Shown: positions 37,467 to 48,020 of the stretch, piece after piece
How positions within the stretch are numbered: position 1 is the first letter of the stretch
Layout of the letters: the number at the start of each line of letters is the position of its first letter
NCBI GenBank assembly: GCA_963763015.1
Contig: CAVXML010000006.1
Coordinates: forward strand, 62,001-126,000
Length of the DNA stretch: 64,000 nucleotides
Source of the DNA: Fodinibacter sp963763015
GTDB lineage: Bacteria > Actinomycetota > Actinomycetes > Actinomycetales > Dermatophilaceae
Direction: 5' to 3'
The notes under the pieces: generated by a model
What the model saw: only the letters and a program-made list of their open reading frames with translations
What the model was told of the DNA's origin: nothing
The model's database searches: none
Program-made: the position numbers and the translations under genes

Positions 37467-38036
37467 ATGAGCCGATTCGCCTGGGCCGCCTGGGGCCTGC
37501 TCGTGGTCGTCCTCGACCTGCCGCTCGAGGGGTGGGACGTGCTGCCCGACCTCGTGGGCTACGCGTGGATCGTCATCGGCCTGGGCGGTGGGCCCGCACC
37601 CCACCGAGGCTTCGCACGGGCTCGGGCCGCCGCCGTGGTCGGTATCCCGGTATCGCTGATCACAGGAACCCCCCTTTTCGTGAGCCAGCAGGGCATCGCC
37701 TGGGGCGGGCTCTTCGCCGAGGTGCTTGTCGTCGTCGTCATCGTCCAGCAGCTCGGCACGGCGCTGCGCGACCTCGATCCGGCCGAGGGCGACAGCGACC
37801 ACCGCCGGTGGGCGGGCGGCATCCGGATCGCGGCGCCGATCGCCGGTCTGCTCCAGCTGGTCGGGCTGATGCTCTGGCGCACGTCCTTCTCGATCCTGTA
37901 CGTCCTCGGCTTGCTGGCCATGGTCATCGTGGGGGTCACCGCGGTGGTCCTGATGCACCGCGTGAACCGGGCCGGCTGGCTCACCACGGCGGGGCAGGCG
38001 CCTCCCGCCGAGCCCACGACGTCCGCCACCACCTGA
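37467..38036 (+). CDS. Hypothetical integral membrane protein
   Basis: A 189-residue protein with five or so hydrophobic segments: FAWAAWGLLVVVLDLPLEGW, LVGYAWIVIGLGGGPAPHRG, a helix around AVVGIPVSLITGTPL, AGLLQLVGLMLWRTSFSILY and GLLAMVIVGVTAVVLMHRV. A polar loop (DLDPAEGDSDHRRWAGG) separates the halves. No family recognised. The start follows a -10 box at leaderless distance; it ends at a hairpin shared with the convergent PhyH-type gene. Confidence 0.75.
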   Translation: MSRFAWAAWGLLVVVLDLPLEGWDVLPDLVGYAWIVIGLGGGPAPHRGFARARAAAVVGIPVSLITGTPLFVSQQGIAWGGLFAEVLVVVVIVQQLGTALRDLDPAEGDSDHRRWAGGIRIAAPIAGLLQLVGLMLWRTSFSILYVLGLLAMVIVGVTAVVLMHRVNRAGWLTTAGQAPPAEPTTSATT

Positions 38037-38048
38037 CGACGGGAGAGA

Positions 38049-38082
38049 ACACGCCGCCCGCCGCGAGCGCGAGACGGCGTGT
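38049..38082. terminator. Hairpin between convergent genes; relative of the hairpin at 485-534
   Basis: ACACGCCG (38049-38056) pairs with CGGCGTGT (38075-38082), flanked by GAGAG on the left and CTCTC on the right. The right flank, CTCTCCTCTCGACGGG, differs from that of the 485-534 hairpin at few positions, suggesting a repeat family. Confidence 0.6.
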
Positions 38083-38103
38083 CCTCTCCTCTCGACGGGC
38101 CGG

Positions 38104-39000
38104 TCAGCGCAGGAAGGGCACCTCCCGGTCGAGCAGGCCGCGCGCCATGAGCTCGGCGCGCAGCGGGATGTCGTCGTCGATCCTCCCGCCCTGGGTGATC
38201 CCCCAGAACGAGGCGTGGTCCGGCCCGTAGCCGAGCAGCTGCTGCTGGAGCGGCGTCAGGCCCTGGAACCAGTCGGTGGACTGGTCGGCGACGACCTCGT
38301 CGAGCGGGCGGATCCAGCGGTAGGTGTAGCCGATGAACATCAGCTTGCGGACGCGCTCGCTCCTGTTCGTCGAGCGCGAGTGCCACAGCCGGCGGTCGAA
38401 GACGAAGGCGTCACCGGGCCTGAGCAGCACCTCGACGGCGCCCTCGGGCTCGGGAGCCGGGTCGCCGGGCCTCTCGGGTCGTCCGGCCAGGGTGTTGCTC
38501 GTGTGGCTTCCCGGGATCACCCTGGTGTTGCCGTAGCCCGGCTCGGACAGGTCCGTGAGTGCGTAGCAGATCTTCGTCATGAACATGGGCCGCACGTCCA
38601 TGTCGATGTCGGAGTTCTGCCGGTAGCCGTCCTGGTGCCAGTTCCACGACGGCGGCTCGTCCTTGGGCGGGTTCACGTCGATGTGGTTGTGGTGCGTGTA
38701 GATGTTCCAGCCCATCGTTCCCCAGACGTGCGGGAAGGTCTGCGGCCAGGTGAGCAGCTCGACGAAGCGCGGGTCACGGTGCATCCAGCCCATGACGTGG
38801 ATCGACCGGTCGAGGCGCAGGCCGCCGGCGGCCGCCTCCTCGGCGTAGACCCGGTCGACGGCGTCCTCGAAGTACGCCCGGTCGTCGTCGGGGAGGGCGT
38901 TCGGGACGACGACGAAGCCGTCCCGGTCGTACTGCTCGCGGACGGCCGGGTCCAGCGGCTCGTAGCCGGTGGGCGCGGGCGCAGGGGAGGGGGCGGCCAT
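38104..39000 (-). CDS. Phytanoyl-CoA dioxygenase (PhyH) family protein
   Basis: A 298-residue Fe(II)/2-oxoglutarate oxygenase. The metal pair H-x-D is in WNWHQDGYRQNSD and the distal His in FDRRLWHSRSTNRSER, with the following Arg for 2-oxoglutarate. It begins VREQYDRDGFVVVPNALPDD, the usual PhyH entry, and has GYGNTRVIPGSHTSN. Substrates in this family range from phytanoyl-CoA to ectoine and secondary metabolites; nothing nearby decides. ATG 39000 has AGGAG upstream. Confidence 0.88.
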   Translation of the reverse strand: MAAPSPAPAPTGYEPLDPAVREQYDRDGFVVVPNALPDDDRAYFEDAVDRVYAEEAAAGGLRLDRSIHVMGWMHRDPRFVELLTWPQTFPHVWGTMGWNIYTHHNHIDVNPPKDEPPSWNWHQDGYRQNSDIDMDVRPMFMTKICYALTDLSEPGYGNTRVIPGSHTSNTLAGRPERPGDPAPEPEGAVEVLLRPGDAFVFDRRLWHSRSTNRSERVRKLMFIGYTYRWIRPLDEVVADQSTDWFQGLTPLQQQLLGYGPDHASFWGITQGGRIDDDIPLRAELMARGLLDREVPFLR

Positions 39001-39151
39001 GCGGTGGTGCTCCTCTCCGGTGCCCACGGTCAGGACGGACACCGTTCTCGAGGCTTCCGGCGGCGGCACCACCGCCACCGTGGCCGCCAGCCTAGGGCCG
39101 TGACCAGCCACGACGTCGGAGGCGGCGGTGCGACGCGCGTTGCCGGCCGGG

Positions 39152-41314
<2,163 letters not shown>

Positions 41315-41336
41315 GGAGGGGAGCCTAGTGAGTGGT

Positions 41337-41342
41337 TACGGT
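41337..41342 (+). promoter_or_regulatory. -10 box TACGGT, leaderless
   Basis: TACGGT ends six bases before ATG 41349, between the divergent glgX and YbjN-family genes. Confidence 0.45.
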
Positions 41343-41348
41343 GGACCC

Positions 41349-41825
41349 ATGACCGATCCCACCTCCCTGCCGAACTTCCCGCCGCCCGCGGACGAGCATC
41401 CCCTGCGTGGGCGCGTCCTCGACGTGCTCGTCGACCTGGGGCTACAGCCCAACATCGACTCCGACGGCGACGTGGCACTGACGGTGAACGAGCAGCAGCT
41501 GTTCATCCGGTGCTCCGAGGGGGAGGTCGAGATCATGCGCGTCTTCGGCCAGTGGCAGGTGGCCGAGGAGATGCAGGACGACCGTCTCAAGCTGCACGAG
41601 ACCTGCAACGAGCTGAACCTCAACATGAACTGCGTCAAGAGCGGGATCGCGGGGAACACCCTCGTCGTGACGGGCGAGCACCTGGTCACCCCCGGCTCCG
41701 ACGTCTCCACCCTCGTGCAGGTCTCCATCCAGGTCATCCTCTCCGGGGTCCACATCTGGCACCAGCGCATGCTGGGCATCGACCCGAGCGCCGACGGCGG
41801 CCCGAACGGCGAGGTCGGTTCGTGA
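41349..41825 (+). CDS. YbjN domain-containing protein
   Basis: A 158-residue soluble protein with the YbjN (type III chaperone-like) pattern: RVLDVLVDLGLQPNIDSDGD, ALTVNEQQLFIRC, MRVFGQWQVAEEMQDDRLKL, HETCNELNLNMNCVKSGI and a closing helix SIQVILSGVHIWHQRML. The family has a regulatory or stress role with no known reaction. Its stop overlaps the enoyl-CoA hydratase GTG (GTGA), so the two are co-translated. Confidence 0.88.
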   Translation: MTDPTSLPNFPPPADEHPLRGRVLDVLVDLGLQPNIDSDGDVALTVNEQQLFIRCSEGEVEIMRVFGQWQVAEEMQDDRLKLHETCNELNLNMNCVKSGIAGNTLVVTGEHLVTPGSDVSTLVQVSIQVILSGVHIWHQRMLGIDPSADGGPNGEVGS

Positions 41826-42601
41826 CCTCCCTCGTCCGCCTCGAGGTGGAGGAGGGCATCGGGACGGTCCGCCTCGACCGTCCCCCGATGAACGCGCTGA
41901 ACGCCGAGATCCAGCACGGGCTCTTGGCCGCGTGCCGCGAGGCCGCCGAGCGGCGCGACGTGTCGGCCGTCGTCGTGTGGGGTGGTGAGAAGGTCTTCGC
42001 CGCCGGGGCCGACATCAAGGAGATGGAGACCATGTCGTACACCGACATGGTCGACCACTCCGCCCTTCTCCAGGACTTCACCCGGACGTTGGCCCGGCTG
42101 CCGAAGCCCACGGTCGCCGCCATCACCGGCTATGCCCTCGGTGGCGGGTGCGAGGTCGCCCTGGCGTGTGACTTCCGCGTCGCCGCCGACGACGCGAAGC
42201 TGGGGCAGCCGGAGATCCTCCTCGGAATCATCCCCGGGGCGGGTGGCACGCAGCGGCTCGCCCGCCTGGTCGGACCCGCCCGGGCCAAGGACCTCGTGTT
42301 CTCCGGCCGCTTCGTCGCGGCTCCGGAGGCGCTCGCCATGGGGCTGGTCGACGAGGTCGTCCCGGCATCCGAGGTCTACACCGCGGCCCGCGCGCGGGTG
42401 GCCCGGTACGTCGGCGGCCCGGCGTACGCGTTGCGGGCTGCCAAGGAGGCCATCGACCGCGGGCTCGAGCTGGACCTGGAGAGCGGCCTGGAGGTCGAGC
42501 GGATGCTGTTCACCGGCCTGTTCGCGACCAAGGACCGGGCCACCGGCATGCGCAGCTTCGTCGAGCAGGGTCCCGGGAAGGCCACCTTCGAGGGCGCCTG
42601 A
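41822..42601 (+). CDS. Enoyl-CoA hydratase/isomerase family protein
   Basis: A 259-residue crotonase-fold enzyme. The oxyanion-hole stretches are GEKVFAAGADIKEMETMS and ITGYALGGGCEVALACD, and the catalytic Glu positions are in KLGQPEILLGIIPGAGGTQR, which keeps both glutamates of hydratases. It hydrates trans-2-enoyl-CoA to 3-hydroxyacyl-CoA. GTG 41822 overlaps the YbjN stop by four bases. The following electron-transfer flavoprotein genes fit fatty acid oxidation. Confidence 0.93.
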   Translation: MTSLVRLEVEEGIGTVRLDRPPMNALNAEIQHGLLAACREAAERRDVSAVVVWGGEKVFAAGADIKEMETMSYTDMVDHSALLQDFTRTLARLPKPTVAAITGYALGGGCEVALACDFRVAADDAKLGQPEILLGIIPGAGGTQRLARLVGPARAKDLVFSGRFVAAPEALAMGLVDEVVPASEVYTAARARVARYVGGPAYALRAAKEAIDRGLELDLESGLEVERMLFTGLFATKDRATGMRSFVEQGPGKATFEGA

Positions 42602-42725
42602 GGGTGTCGGGCATCACGCCTCGCCGATGCCGACCAATCGTCCCCGGACTGAGAGAATCGACGGCACGCCCGCGCCCCCCGGCCGGGCCACCCGGCCCCG
42701 AACGAAGGAAGAGGACGAGGCACGC

Positions 42726-43517
42726 ATGAACATCGTCGTCTGCGTCAAGTACGTCCCGGACGCGCAGTCCGACCGGACGTTCCGAGACTCCGACAGCACC
42801 GTCGACCGCGAGGGCGTCGACGGCCTCCTCTCCGAGCTCGACGAGTACGCCATCGAGGAGGCGCTCAAGGTGGTCGAGGCCGCCGGCGAGGGCGAGGTCA
42901 CCGTGCTCACCGTCGGCCCCCCCGCGGCCGCCGACGCCATCAAGAAGGCCCTGCAGATGGGAGCCGACAAGGGTGTCCACGTCCAGGACGAGGCGATCCA
43001 CGGCTCGGATGCCGCTGCGACCTCCCTCGTCCTCGCCGAGGCCGTGAAGAAGGCGACCGGCGGCACGCCTGAGCTCGTCCTCACGGGGATGTCGTCGACC
43101 GACGGCGTGATGGGCGTCGTGCCCGCCATGCTCGCCGAGCGCCTGGGACTGCCCCAGGTGACCTACGCCTCGGAGCTCACGGTCGGCCAGGGGACGGTCA
43201 GCATCCGGCGGGACGGCGACACGGCATCCGAGACGGTCGAGGCGTCCCTGCCGGCGGTGGTGTCGGTGACCGACCAGATCAACGAGCCGCGCTACCCGTC
43301 CTTCAAGGGGATCATGGCCGCGAAGAAGAAGCCCGTCGAGCAGTGGAGCCTGGCCGACCTGGGCATCGACCCCTCGCAGGTCGGGCTGGACGCGGCCTGG
43401 ACCTCGGTCGTCTCGTTCGCCAAGCGGCCGCCTCGCGCGCAGGGCCAGATCATCACCGACGAGGGCGACGGCGGCAGCAGGCTCGCCGAGTTCCTGGCCG
43501 GGCAGAAGTTCCTCTGA
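42726..43517 (+). CDS. etfB: Electron transfer flavoprotein, beta subunit
   Basis: A 263-residue ETF beta subunit: MNIVVCVKYVPDAQSDRTF, DEYAIEEALKVVEAAGEGEV, the AMP-binding region VLTGMSSTDGVMGVVPAMLA, and SVTDQINEPRYPSFKGIMAA with the recognition loop contacting acyl-CoA dehydrogenases. It passes electrons from acyl-CoA dehydrogenases to ETF:quinone oxidoreductase together with EtfA. Purine-rich bases GAAGGAAGAGGACGAGG precede the ATG. The start of etfA lies 34 bases downstream. Confidence 0.96.
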   Translation: MNIVVCVKYVPDAQSDRTFRDSDSTVDREGVDGLLSELDEYAIEEALKVVEAAGEGEVTVLTVGPPAAADAIKKALQMGADKGVHVQDEAIHGSDAAATSLVLAEAVKKATGGTPELVLTGMSSTDGVMGVVPAMLAERLGLPQVTYASELTVGQGTVSIRRDGDTASETVEASLPAVVSVTDQINEPRYPSFKGIMAAKKKPVEQWSLADLGIDPSQVGLDAAWTSVVSFAKRPPRAQGQIITDEGDGGSRLAEFLAGQKFL

Positions 43518-43551
43518 GCCGGCCGACGACAGACAGGTAGGACACACGACC

Positions 43552-44508
43552 ATGGCCGAAGTACTCGTTCTCGTCGACCACGCCGACGGACGCCTGCGCA
43601 AGGCGACGGCGGAGCTGCTGACGATCGCCCGCCGCCTGGGCGAGCCCTCCGCCGTCCACATCGGCACAGGCGCCGACCGGGCCCAGGTGACGCTCGCCAA
43701 GTACGGCGCCCACAAGGTGTACGTCGTCGACGACCCCGACGCCGCCGCCTACCTCGTGGCGCCCCAGGCGGAGATCCTCGCAACGCTCGTGGAGAAGCTC
43801 TCGCCGGCGGCCGTGCTCATCCCGAGCAACGCCTCGGGCAAGGAGATCGCCGCTCGGCTGTCGATCAGGACCGGTTCGGGCCTGATCACCGACGCGGTCG
43901 ACGTGCGGCCGGGGGAGAACGGCATCGAGACGACCCAGTCGGTCTTCGCCGGCGCCTACAGCGTGACCGCGACAGTGACCACGGGGACGCCCATCATCGC
44001 GGTCAAGCCGAACTCCGCGCCGATCGAGGCGGCGCCGGCCGCCGGTGTCCTGGAGCAGGTGAGCGTCATGCTCAGCGACGCCGCCAGGTCGGCGCGGGTC
44101 ACGGACTCCCAGCCAAAGCAGGCCACCGGTCGCCCGGAGCTCACCGAGGCGGCGATCGTCGTCGCCGGCGGGCGTGGCACCGGTGGGGACTTCGGCCCGG
44201 TCGAGGAGTTCGCCGACTCCCTGGGTGCCGCCGTGGGCGCCAGCCGAGCCGCCGTGGATGCCGGCTGGTACCCGCACGGTGCGCAGATCGGCCAGACGGG
44301 CAAGCAGGTGTCGCCGCAGCTCTACGTCGCTGCCGGGATCTCGGGCGCCATCCAGCACCGGGCGGGGATGCAGACGTCGAAGACGATCGTCGCCGTGAAC
44401 AAGGACGAGGAGGCGCCGATCTTCGAGCTCGTCGACTTCGGCGTCGTCGGCGACCTCTTCTCGGTCCTGCCGCAGGCCACCGAAGAGGTGCGCAAGCGCA
44501 AGGGCTGA
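43552..44508 (+). CDS. etfA: Electron transfer flavoprotein, alpha subunit
   Basis: A 318-residue FAD-binding alpha subunit. The N-terminal domain is MAEVLVLVDHADGRLRKAT; the FAD domain has VVAGGRGTGGDFGPVEEFAD, VGASRAAVDAGWYPHGAQIG, QTGKQVSPQLYVAAGISGAI, QHRAGMQTSKTIVAVNKDEE and AP-IFELVDFGVVGDLF. Length and motifs are canonical. It forms a heterodimer with EtfB; the two genes are adjacent with a short gap. Confidence 0.97.
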   Translation: MAEVLVLVDHADGRLRKATAELLTIARRLGEPSAVHIGTGADRAQVTLAKYGAHKVYVVDDPDAAAYLVAPQAEILATLVEKLSPAAVLIPSNASGKEIAARLSIRTGSGLITDAVDVRPGENGIETTQSVFAGAYSVTATVTTGTPIIAVKPNSAPIEAAPAAGVLEQVSVMLSDAARSARVTDSQPKQATGRPELTEAAIVVAGGRGTGGDFGPVEEFADSLGAAVGASRAAVDAGWYPHGAQIGQTGKQVSPQLYVAAGISGAIQHRAGMQTSKTIVAVNKDEEAPIFELVDFGVVGDLFSVLPQATEEVRKRKG

Positions 44509-44542
44509 CCCCCCTCGGCCCGTCGCGCGGGCCCGCCCCTCG

Positions 44543-44572
44543 CCTCGGCCGAGGTTCGGCATCCGGATGCCG
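44543..44572. terminator. Two adjacent perfect palindromes after etfA
   Basis: CCTCGGCCGAGG (44543-44554) and CGGCATCCGGATGCCG (44557-44572) are perfect palindromes 35 to 64 bases after the etfA stop. They could terminate the etf transcript. The second consists of two facing copies of the word GGATGCCG, which recurs throughout the window. Confidence 0.5.
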
Positions 44573-44610
44573 TGAGTGCTCACGCCGGCGGTCCGTTGCC
44601 GCGTGAAACG

Positions 44611-44616
44611 TAGACT
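44611..44616 (+). promoter_or_regulatory. -10 box TAGACT for the cysteine desulfurase gene
   Basis: TAGACT ends eight bases before GTG 44625. Confidence 0.5.
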
Positions 44617-44624
44617 GGCTCCTC

Positions 44625-45806
44625 GTGACCCACTACCTCGACCACGCGGCCACGACGCCGATGCTGCCGGCCGCCGTCGAGGCGTTGGCCGACCAGGCGG
44701 GCCGCGTCGGGAACGCGTCGTCCCTGCACGGGTCGGGGCGGGCCGCCCGTGCGGTCGTCGAGGAGTCGCGCGAGCGCATCGCGGCGGCCCTCGGGGCTCG
44801 ACCCTCGGAGGTCGTGTTCACCTCGGGCGGCACGGAGGCCGACAACCTGGCGGTCAAGGGCACGTATGCCGCCCGCCTCGCAGGCGACCCGCAGCGCACC
44901 CGGCTCGTCGTGAGCGGCATCGAGCACCACGCCGTCCTCGACCCCGTGGAGTTCCTCGTCAAGCAGGGCGCGGCGGTGACCTGGCTCGAGCCGGACACCT
45001 GCGGGCACCTGGCCGTGGAGGACCTGCGCGCGGTGCTGGACGCGGAGTCCGGCGACGTCGCCCTCGTCAGCGTGATGTGGGCCAACAACGAGGTGGGCAC
45101 GGTCCAGCCAGTCGCCGAGCTGGCCGCCGTGGCACGCGAGCACGGGGTGCCGTTCCACACCGACGCCGTGCAGGCCGTTGCTCACCTGCCAGTGCGGTTC
45201 GACGACTCCGGCGCCGACCTGATGACCGTGAGCGGTCACAAGGTCGGAGGACCCCTAGGGGTGGGCGTCCTCCTCGCGCGCCGTGACGCCCGGCTCGTGC
45301 CGCTCGTGCACGGCGGCGGGCAGGAGCGCCAGGTGCGCAGCGGCACCCTGGACGTCCCGGCCATCCGGTCCCTGGCCGTCGCCCTCGAGGAGACCGTCGC
45401 CGCCCGCGACGTCGAGGCGAAGCGCGTCATGGGGCTGCGCGACCGCCTCCTGGAGGGCGCCCTCTCCCTCGACCTCGGGGTCACCGTGAGCGGCTGCTGG
45501 TCCCCCGGCGACGGCACCCGCCGGCTGCCGGGCAACGCCCACCTCCTCGTCCCCGGCTGCGAGGGCGACTCGCTCCTCTACCTCCTGGACGCCGCGGGCG
45601 TCGAGTGCAGCACCGGGTCCGCCTGCCAGGCGGGGGTACCGCAGCCGAGCCACGTGCTGCTCGCCATGGGCCACTCGGAGGCAGACGCGCGAGGGGCGTT
45701 GCGCCTCTCCCTCGGCCACACCTCGACCGAGGTCGACGTCGACGCCTTCCTCGCCGCCCTCCCGGGCGTCGTCGAGCGCGGCCGACGGGCGGGCGGTCTG
45801 CTCTGA
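44625..45806 (+). CDS. Cysteine desulfurase (IscS/NifS-like)
   Basis: A 393-residue PLP enzyme that takes sulfur from cysteine as an enzyme-bound persulfide. It shows YLDHAATTPMLPAAVEAL, the PLP lysine in MTVSGHKVGGPLGVGVLLAR, RSGTLDVPAIRSLAVAL, and the active cysteine in VECSTGSACQAGVPQPSHVL. Its stop overlaps the mnmA start by one base (TGATG), and the pair is a standard actinobacterial arrangement: this enzyme supplies sulfur for MnmA-dependent tRNA thiolation. Confidence 0.96.
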   Translation: MTHYLDHAATTPMLPAAVEALADQAGRVGNASSLHGSGRAARAVVEESRERIAAALGARPSEVVFTSGGTEADNLAVKGTYAARLAGDPQRTRLVVSGIEHHAVLDPVEFLVKQGAAVTWLEPDTCGHLAVEDLRAVLDAESGDVALVSVMWANNEVGTVQPVAELAAVAREHGVPFHTDAVQAVAHLPVRFDDSGADLMTVSGHKVGGPLGVGVLLARRDARLVPLVHGGGQERQVRSGTLDVPAIRSLAVALEETVAARDVEAKRVMGLRDRLLEGALSLDLGVTVSGCWSPGDGTRRLPGNAHLLVPGCEGDSLLYLLDAAGVECSTGSACQAGVPQPSHVLLAMGHSEADARGALRLSLGHTSTEVDVDAFLAALPGVVERGRRAGGLL

Positions 45807-46900
45807 TGCGCGTCGTCGCCGCGATGTCCGGCGGGGTCGACTCGGCCGTCGCCGCGGCCCGGATGCTGGATGCCGGGCACGAGGTGGTCGGCGTGCACCT
45901 CGCGCTCTCCCGCGCCGCGCCGACCCTGCGCGAGTCGGCACGTGGGTGCTGCACCATCGAGGATGCCGGTGACGCTCGGCGCGTCGCCGACCGGCTCGGC
46001 ATCCCCTTCTACGTCTGGGACCTCGCGAGCCGCTTCCAGCGGGACGTCGTCGACGACTTCGTCGCCGAGTACGCCGCGGGCCGCACCCCGAACCCGTGCC
46101 TGCGGTGCAACGAGCGGATCAAGTTCGCCGGGCTCCTCGACAAGGCGCTCGCGCTCGGCTTCGACGCTGTGGCGACGGGGCACTACGCCCGCGTCGTCGA
46201 CGGGTCCTCGGGCCGCGAGCTCCACCGAGCCGTCGACCCCACCAAGGACCAGTCCTACGTCCTCGGAGTCCTCGACGCCGACCAGCTCGCCAGGTCCTTC
46301 TTCCCACTCGGCGGCTCCACCAAGGCAGAGGTGCGCGAGGAGGCGGCGGCCCGCGGGTTCTCGGTGGCCCGCAAGCCCGACAGCCACGACATCTGCTTCA
46401 TCCCCGACGGCGACACCCGAGCCTGGCTGACCGGCCGGCTGGGCGAGCGGCCGGGGGACCTCGTCGACGCCACGACGGGCGCCGTGGTCGGCACGCATCT
46501 CGGGACGCACGGATTCACGGTGGGTCAGCGACGAGGGCTGGGGCTGGCCCGCTCCTCGCTCGACGGCGCACCTCGCTACGTCGTCGAGATCGACGCCCCC
46601 GCCAACCGGGTGGTGATCGGCACGGCCGACCTGCTGGGGGTCGACCTCATCGAGGGCGGACACCTCCGGTGGTGCGGCCCGGCCCCATGTGGCGTGGTGC
46701 CGCTGGGAGCCCAGGTGAGGGCGCACGGCGAGGAGGTGCCGGCATCGGTCGAGGTCGTCCCCGGCCCGGACGGCGTGGACGGCGTGCGGGTGCGGCTCGA
46801 GCGGCGGGTCCGGGGGGTCGCCCCAGGCCAGGCGGTCGTGCTCTACGACGGCACCCGTGTCGTGGGGTCGGCGACCATCCGCGCAACGGGCCGTGCCTGA
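45806..46900 (+). CDS. mnmA: tRNA-specific 2-thiouridylase
   Basis: A 364-residue enzyme that adenylates and thiolates U34 of Lys, Glu and Gln tRNAs. It has the PP-loop MRVVAAMSGGVDSAVAAARM, the catalytic cysteine region GRTPNPCLRCNERIKF, DPTKDQSYVLGVLDADQL, and the second catalytic cysteine in KPDSHDICFIPDGD. The C-terminal barrel includes HGFTVGQRRGLGLA. ATG 45806 lies in the stop of the cysteine desulfurase gene. In many relatives mnmA is followed by a MetE-like gene and ligA; here those are not adjacent. Confidence 0.96.
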   Translation: MRVVAAMSGGVDSAVAAARMLDAGHEVVGVHLALSRAAPTLRESARGCCTIEDAGDARRVADRLGIPFYVWDLASRFQRDVVDDFVAEYAAGRTPNPCLRCNERIKFAGLLDKALALGFDAVATGHYARVVDGSSGRELHRAVDPTKDQSYVLGVLDADQLARSFFPLGGSTKAEVREEAAARGFSVARKPDSHDICFIPDGDTRAWLTGRLGERPGDLVDATTGAVVGTHLGTHGFTVGQRRGLGLARSSLDGAPRYVVEIDAPANRVVIGTADLLGVDLIEGGHLRWCGPAPCGVVPLGAQVRAHGEEVPASVEVVPGPDGVDGVRVRLERRVRGVAPGQAVVLYDGTRVVGSATIRATGRA

Positions 46901-46932
46901 ACGCCTGGCGCGACGGCCACCACGGGTGGGAA

Positions 46933-46950
46933 TAGTTGAGTGATCAACTA
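46933..46950. promoter_or_regulatory. Operator-like dyad upstream of the pirin gene
   Basis: TAGTTGA-gtga-TCAACTA is a perfect inverted repeat with four-base spacer, AT-rich against the background. It is of the kind bound by MarR/HxlR regulators. It lies 58 bases before the preferred pirin start, in promoter position. Confidence 0.6.
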
Positions 46951-47007
46951 CCGTTGGACGTGGTGCCTCCGTACCGGAGGATGGAGCATCCAGAGGAGCT
47001 GATGAGC

Positions 47008-47982
47008 ATGCCGGCCGTGACCGTCGACAACGTCCTGACCCTGCCGCGCGTCGCCGACCCGGCCGTCGAGGCCGTGACGCGCCCGGTGCGATCGGTCACG
47101 ACCGCACCGTCGGGGTTCGAGGGAGAGGGCTTCCCCGTGCGGCGCGCCTTCGCGGGCGTGGACCTCGCGGCTCTCGACCCCTTCATCCACATGGACCAGA
47201 TGGGTGAGGTCGAGTACGCGCCCGGCGAGCCCAAGGGGACCGCCTGGCACCCCCACCGCGGCTTCGAGACCGTGACCTACATCATCGACGGCACGTTCGT
47301 GCACCGTGACTCCCAGGGCGGCGGCGGGACGATCACGAACGGCGACACCCAGTGGATGACGGCCGGGTCGGGCCTGCTGCACATCGAGGTGCCGCCGGAG
47401 GAGCTCGTCGTCAGTGGTGGCCTGTTCCACGGCCTCCAGCTGTGGGTCAACCTGCCCCGGAGCCAGAAGATGTCCCCGCCGCGCTACCAGGACATCCGAG
47501 GTGGCGACGTGGCGCTCCTCTCCAGCCACGACGGTGGCGCGCTGGTGCGTGTCATCGCCGGCGAGCTCGACGGGCACCAGGGGCCGGGAATGACGCACAC
47601 CCCCATCACCGTGCTGCACGCCACCGTCGCCCCGGGCGCCAGGGTTCGGCTGCCGTGGAACCCCGACTACAACGCCCTTGTGTACGTGCTGAACGGCCGG
47701 GGCACGGTGGGTCCAGACCGCCGTCCGATCCGGATGGGCCAGCTCGCCGTGCTCGGTGCCGGCGACGTCGTCGAGGTGGGCGCCGACGAGAGCCAGGAGA
47801 GCCGCAGCCCGAGCCTGGACCTCTACATCCTCGGCGGGCGACCGATCCGCGAGCCGATCGCCGCCTACGGCCCGTTCGTCATGAACACCCGTCAGGAGCT
47901 CGTGACGGCGTTCGAGGACTTCCAGGCCGGTCGCCTGGGCACGATCCCCACCGAGCCGCACCCCGGGCACCACGGGATCTGA
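47008..47982 (+). CDS. Pirin family protein (bicupin)
   Basis: A 324-residue cupin protein. Metal ligands are expected in DPFIHMDQMGEVEYAPGE, TAWHPHRGFETVTYIIDG and GSGLLHIEVPPEELV; the second cupin includes PITVLHATVAPGARVRLPW and YNALVYVLNGRGTVG. Some pirins act as quercetin dioxygenases or redox sensors; function here is open. ATG 47008 is preferred because GAGGAG lies nine bases upstream; ATG 47002 is also in frame. The upstream dyad suggests control by a MarR/HxlR-type regulator, often redox or electrophile responsive. Confidence 0.9.
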   Translation: MPAVTVDNVLTLPRVADPAVEAVTRPVRSVTTAPSGFEGEGFPVRRAFAGVDLAALDPFIHMDQMGEVEYAPGEPKGTAWHPHRGFETVTYIIDGTFVHRDSQGGGGTITNGDTQWMTAGSGLLHIEVPPEELVVSGGLFHGLQLWVNLPRSQKMSPPRYQDIRGGDVALLSSHDGGALVRVIAGELDGHQGPGMTHTPITVLHATVAPGARVRLPWNPDYNALVYVLNGRGTVGPDRRPIRMGQLAVLGAGDVVEVGADESQESRSPSLDLYILGGRPIREPIAAYGPFVMNTRQELVTAFEDFQAGRLGTIPTEPHPGHHGI

Positions 47983-47992
47983 GCGGTGCCCC

Positions 47993-48020
47993 GGCCGCCC
48001 GCCCTCAGGGGTGGGCGGCC
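47993..48020. terminator. Hairpin between convergent pirin and AAR-like genes
   Basis: GGCCGCCC (47993-48000) pairs with GGGCGGCC (48013-48020) over a 12-base loop. The right arm lies within the last codons of the minus-strand gene. Confidence 0.5.
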
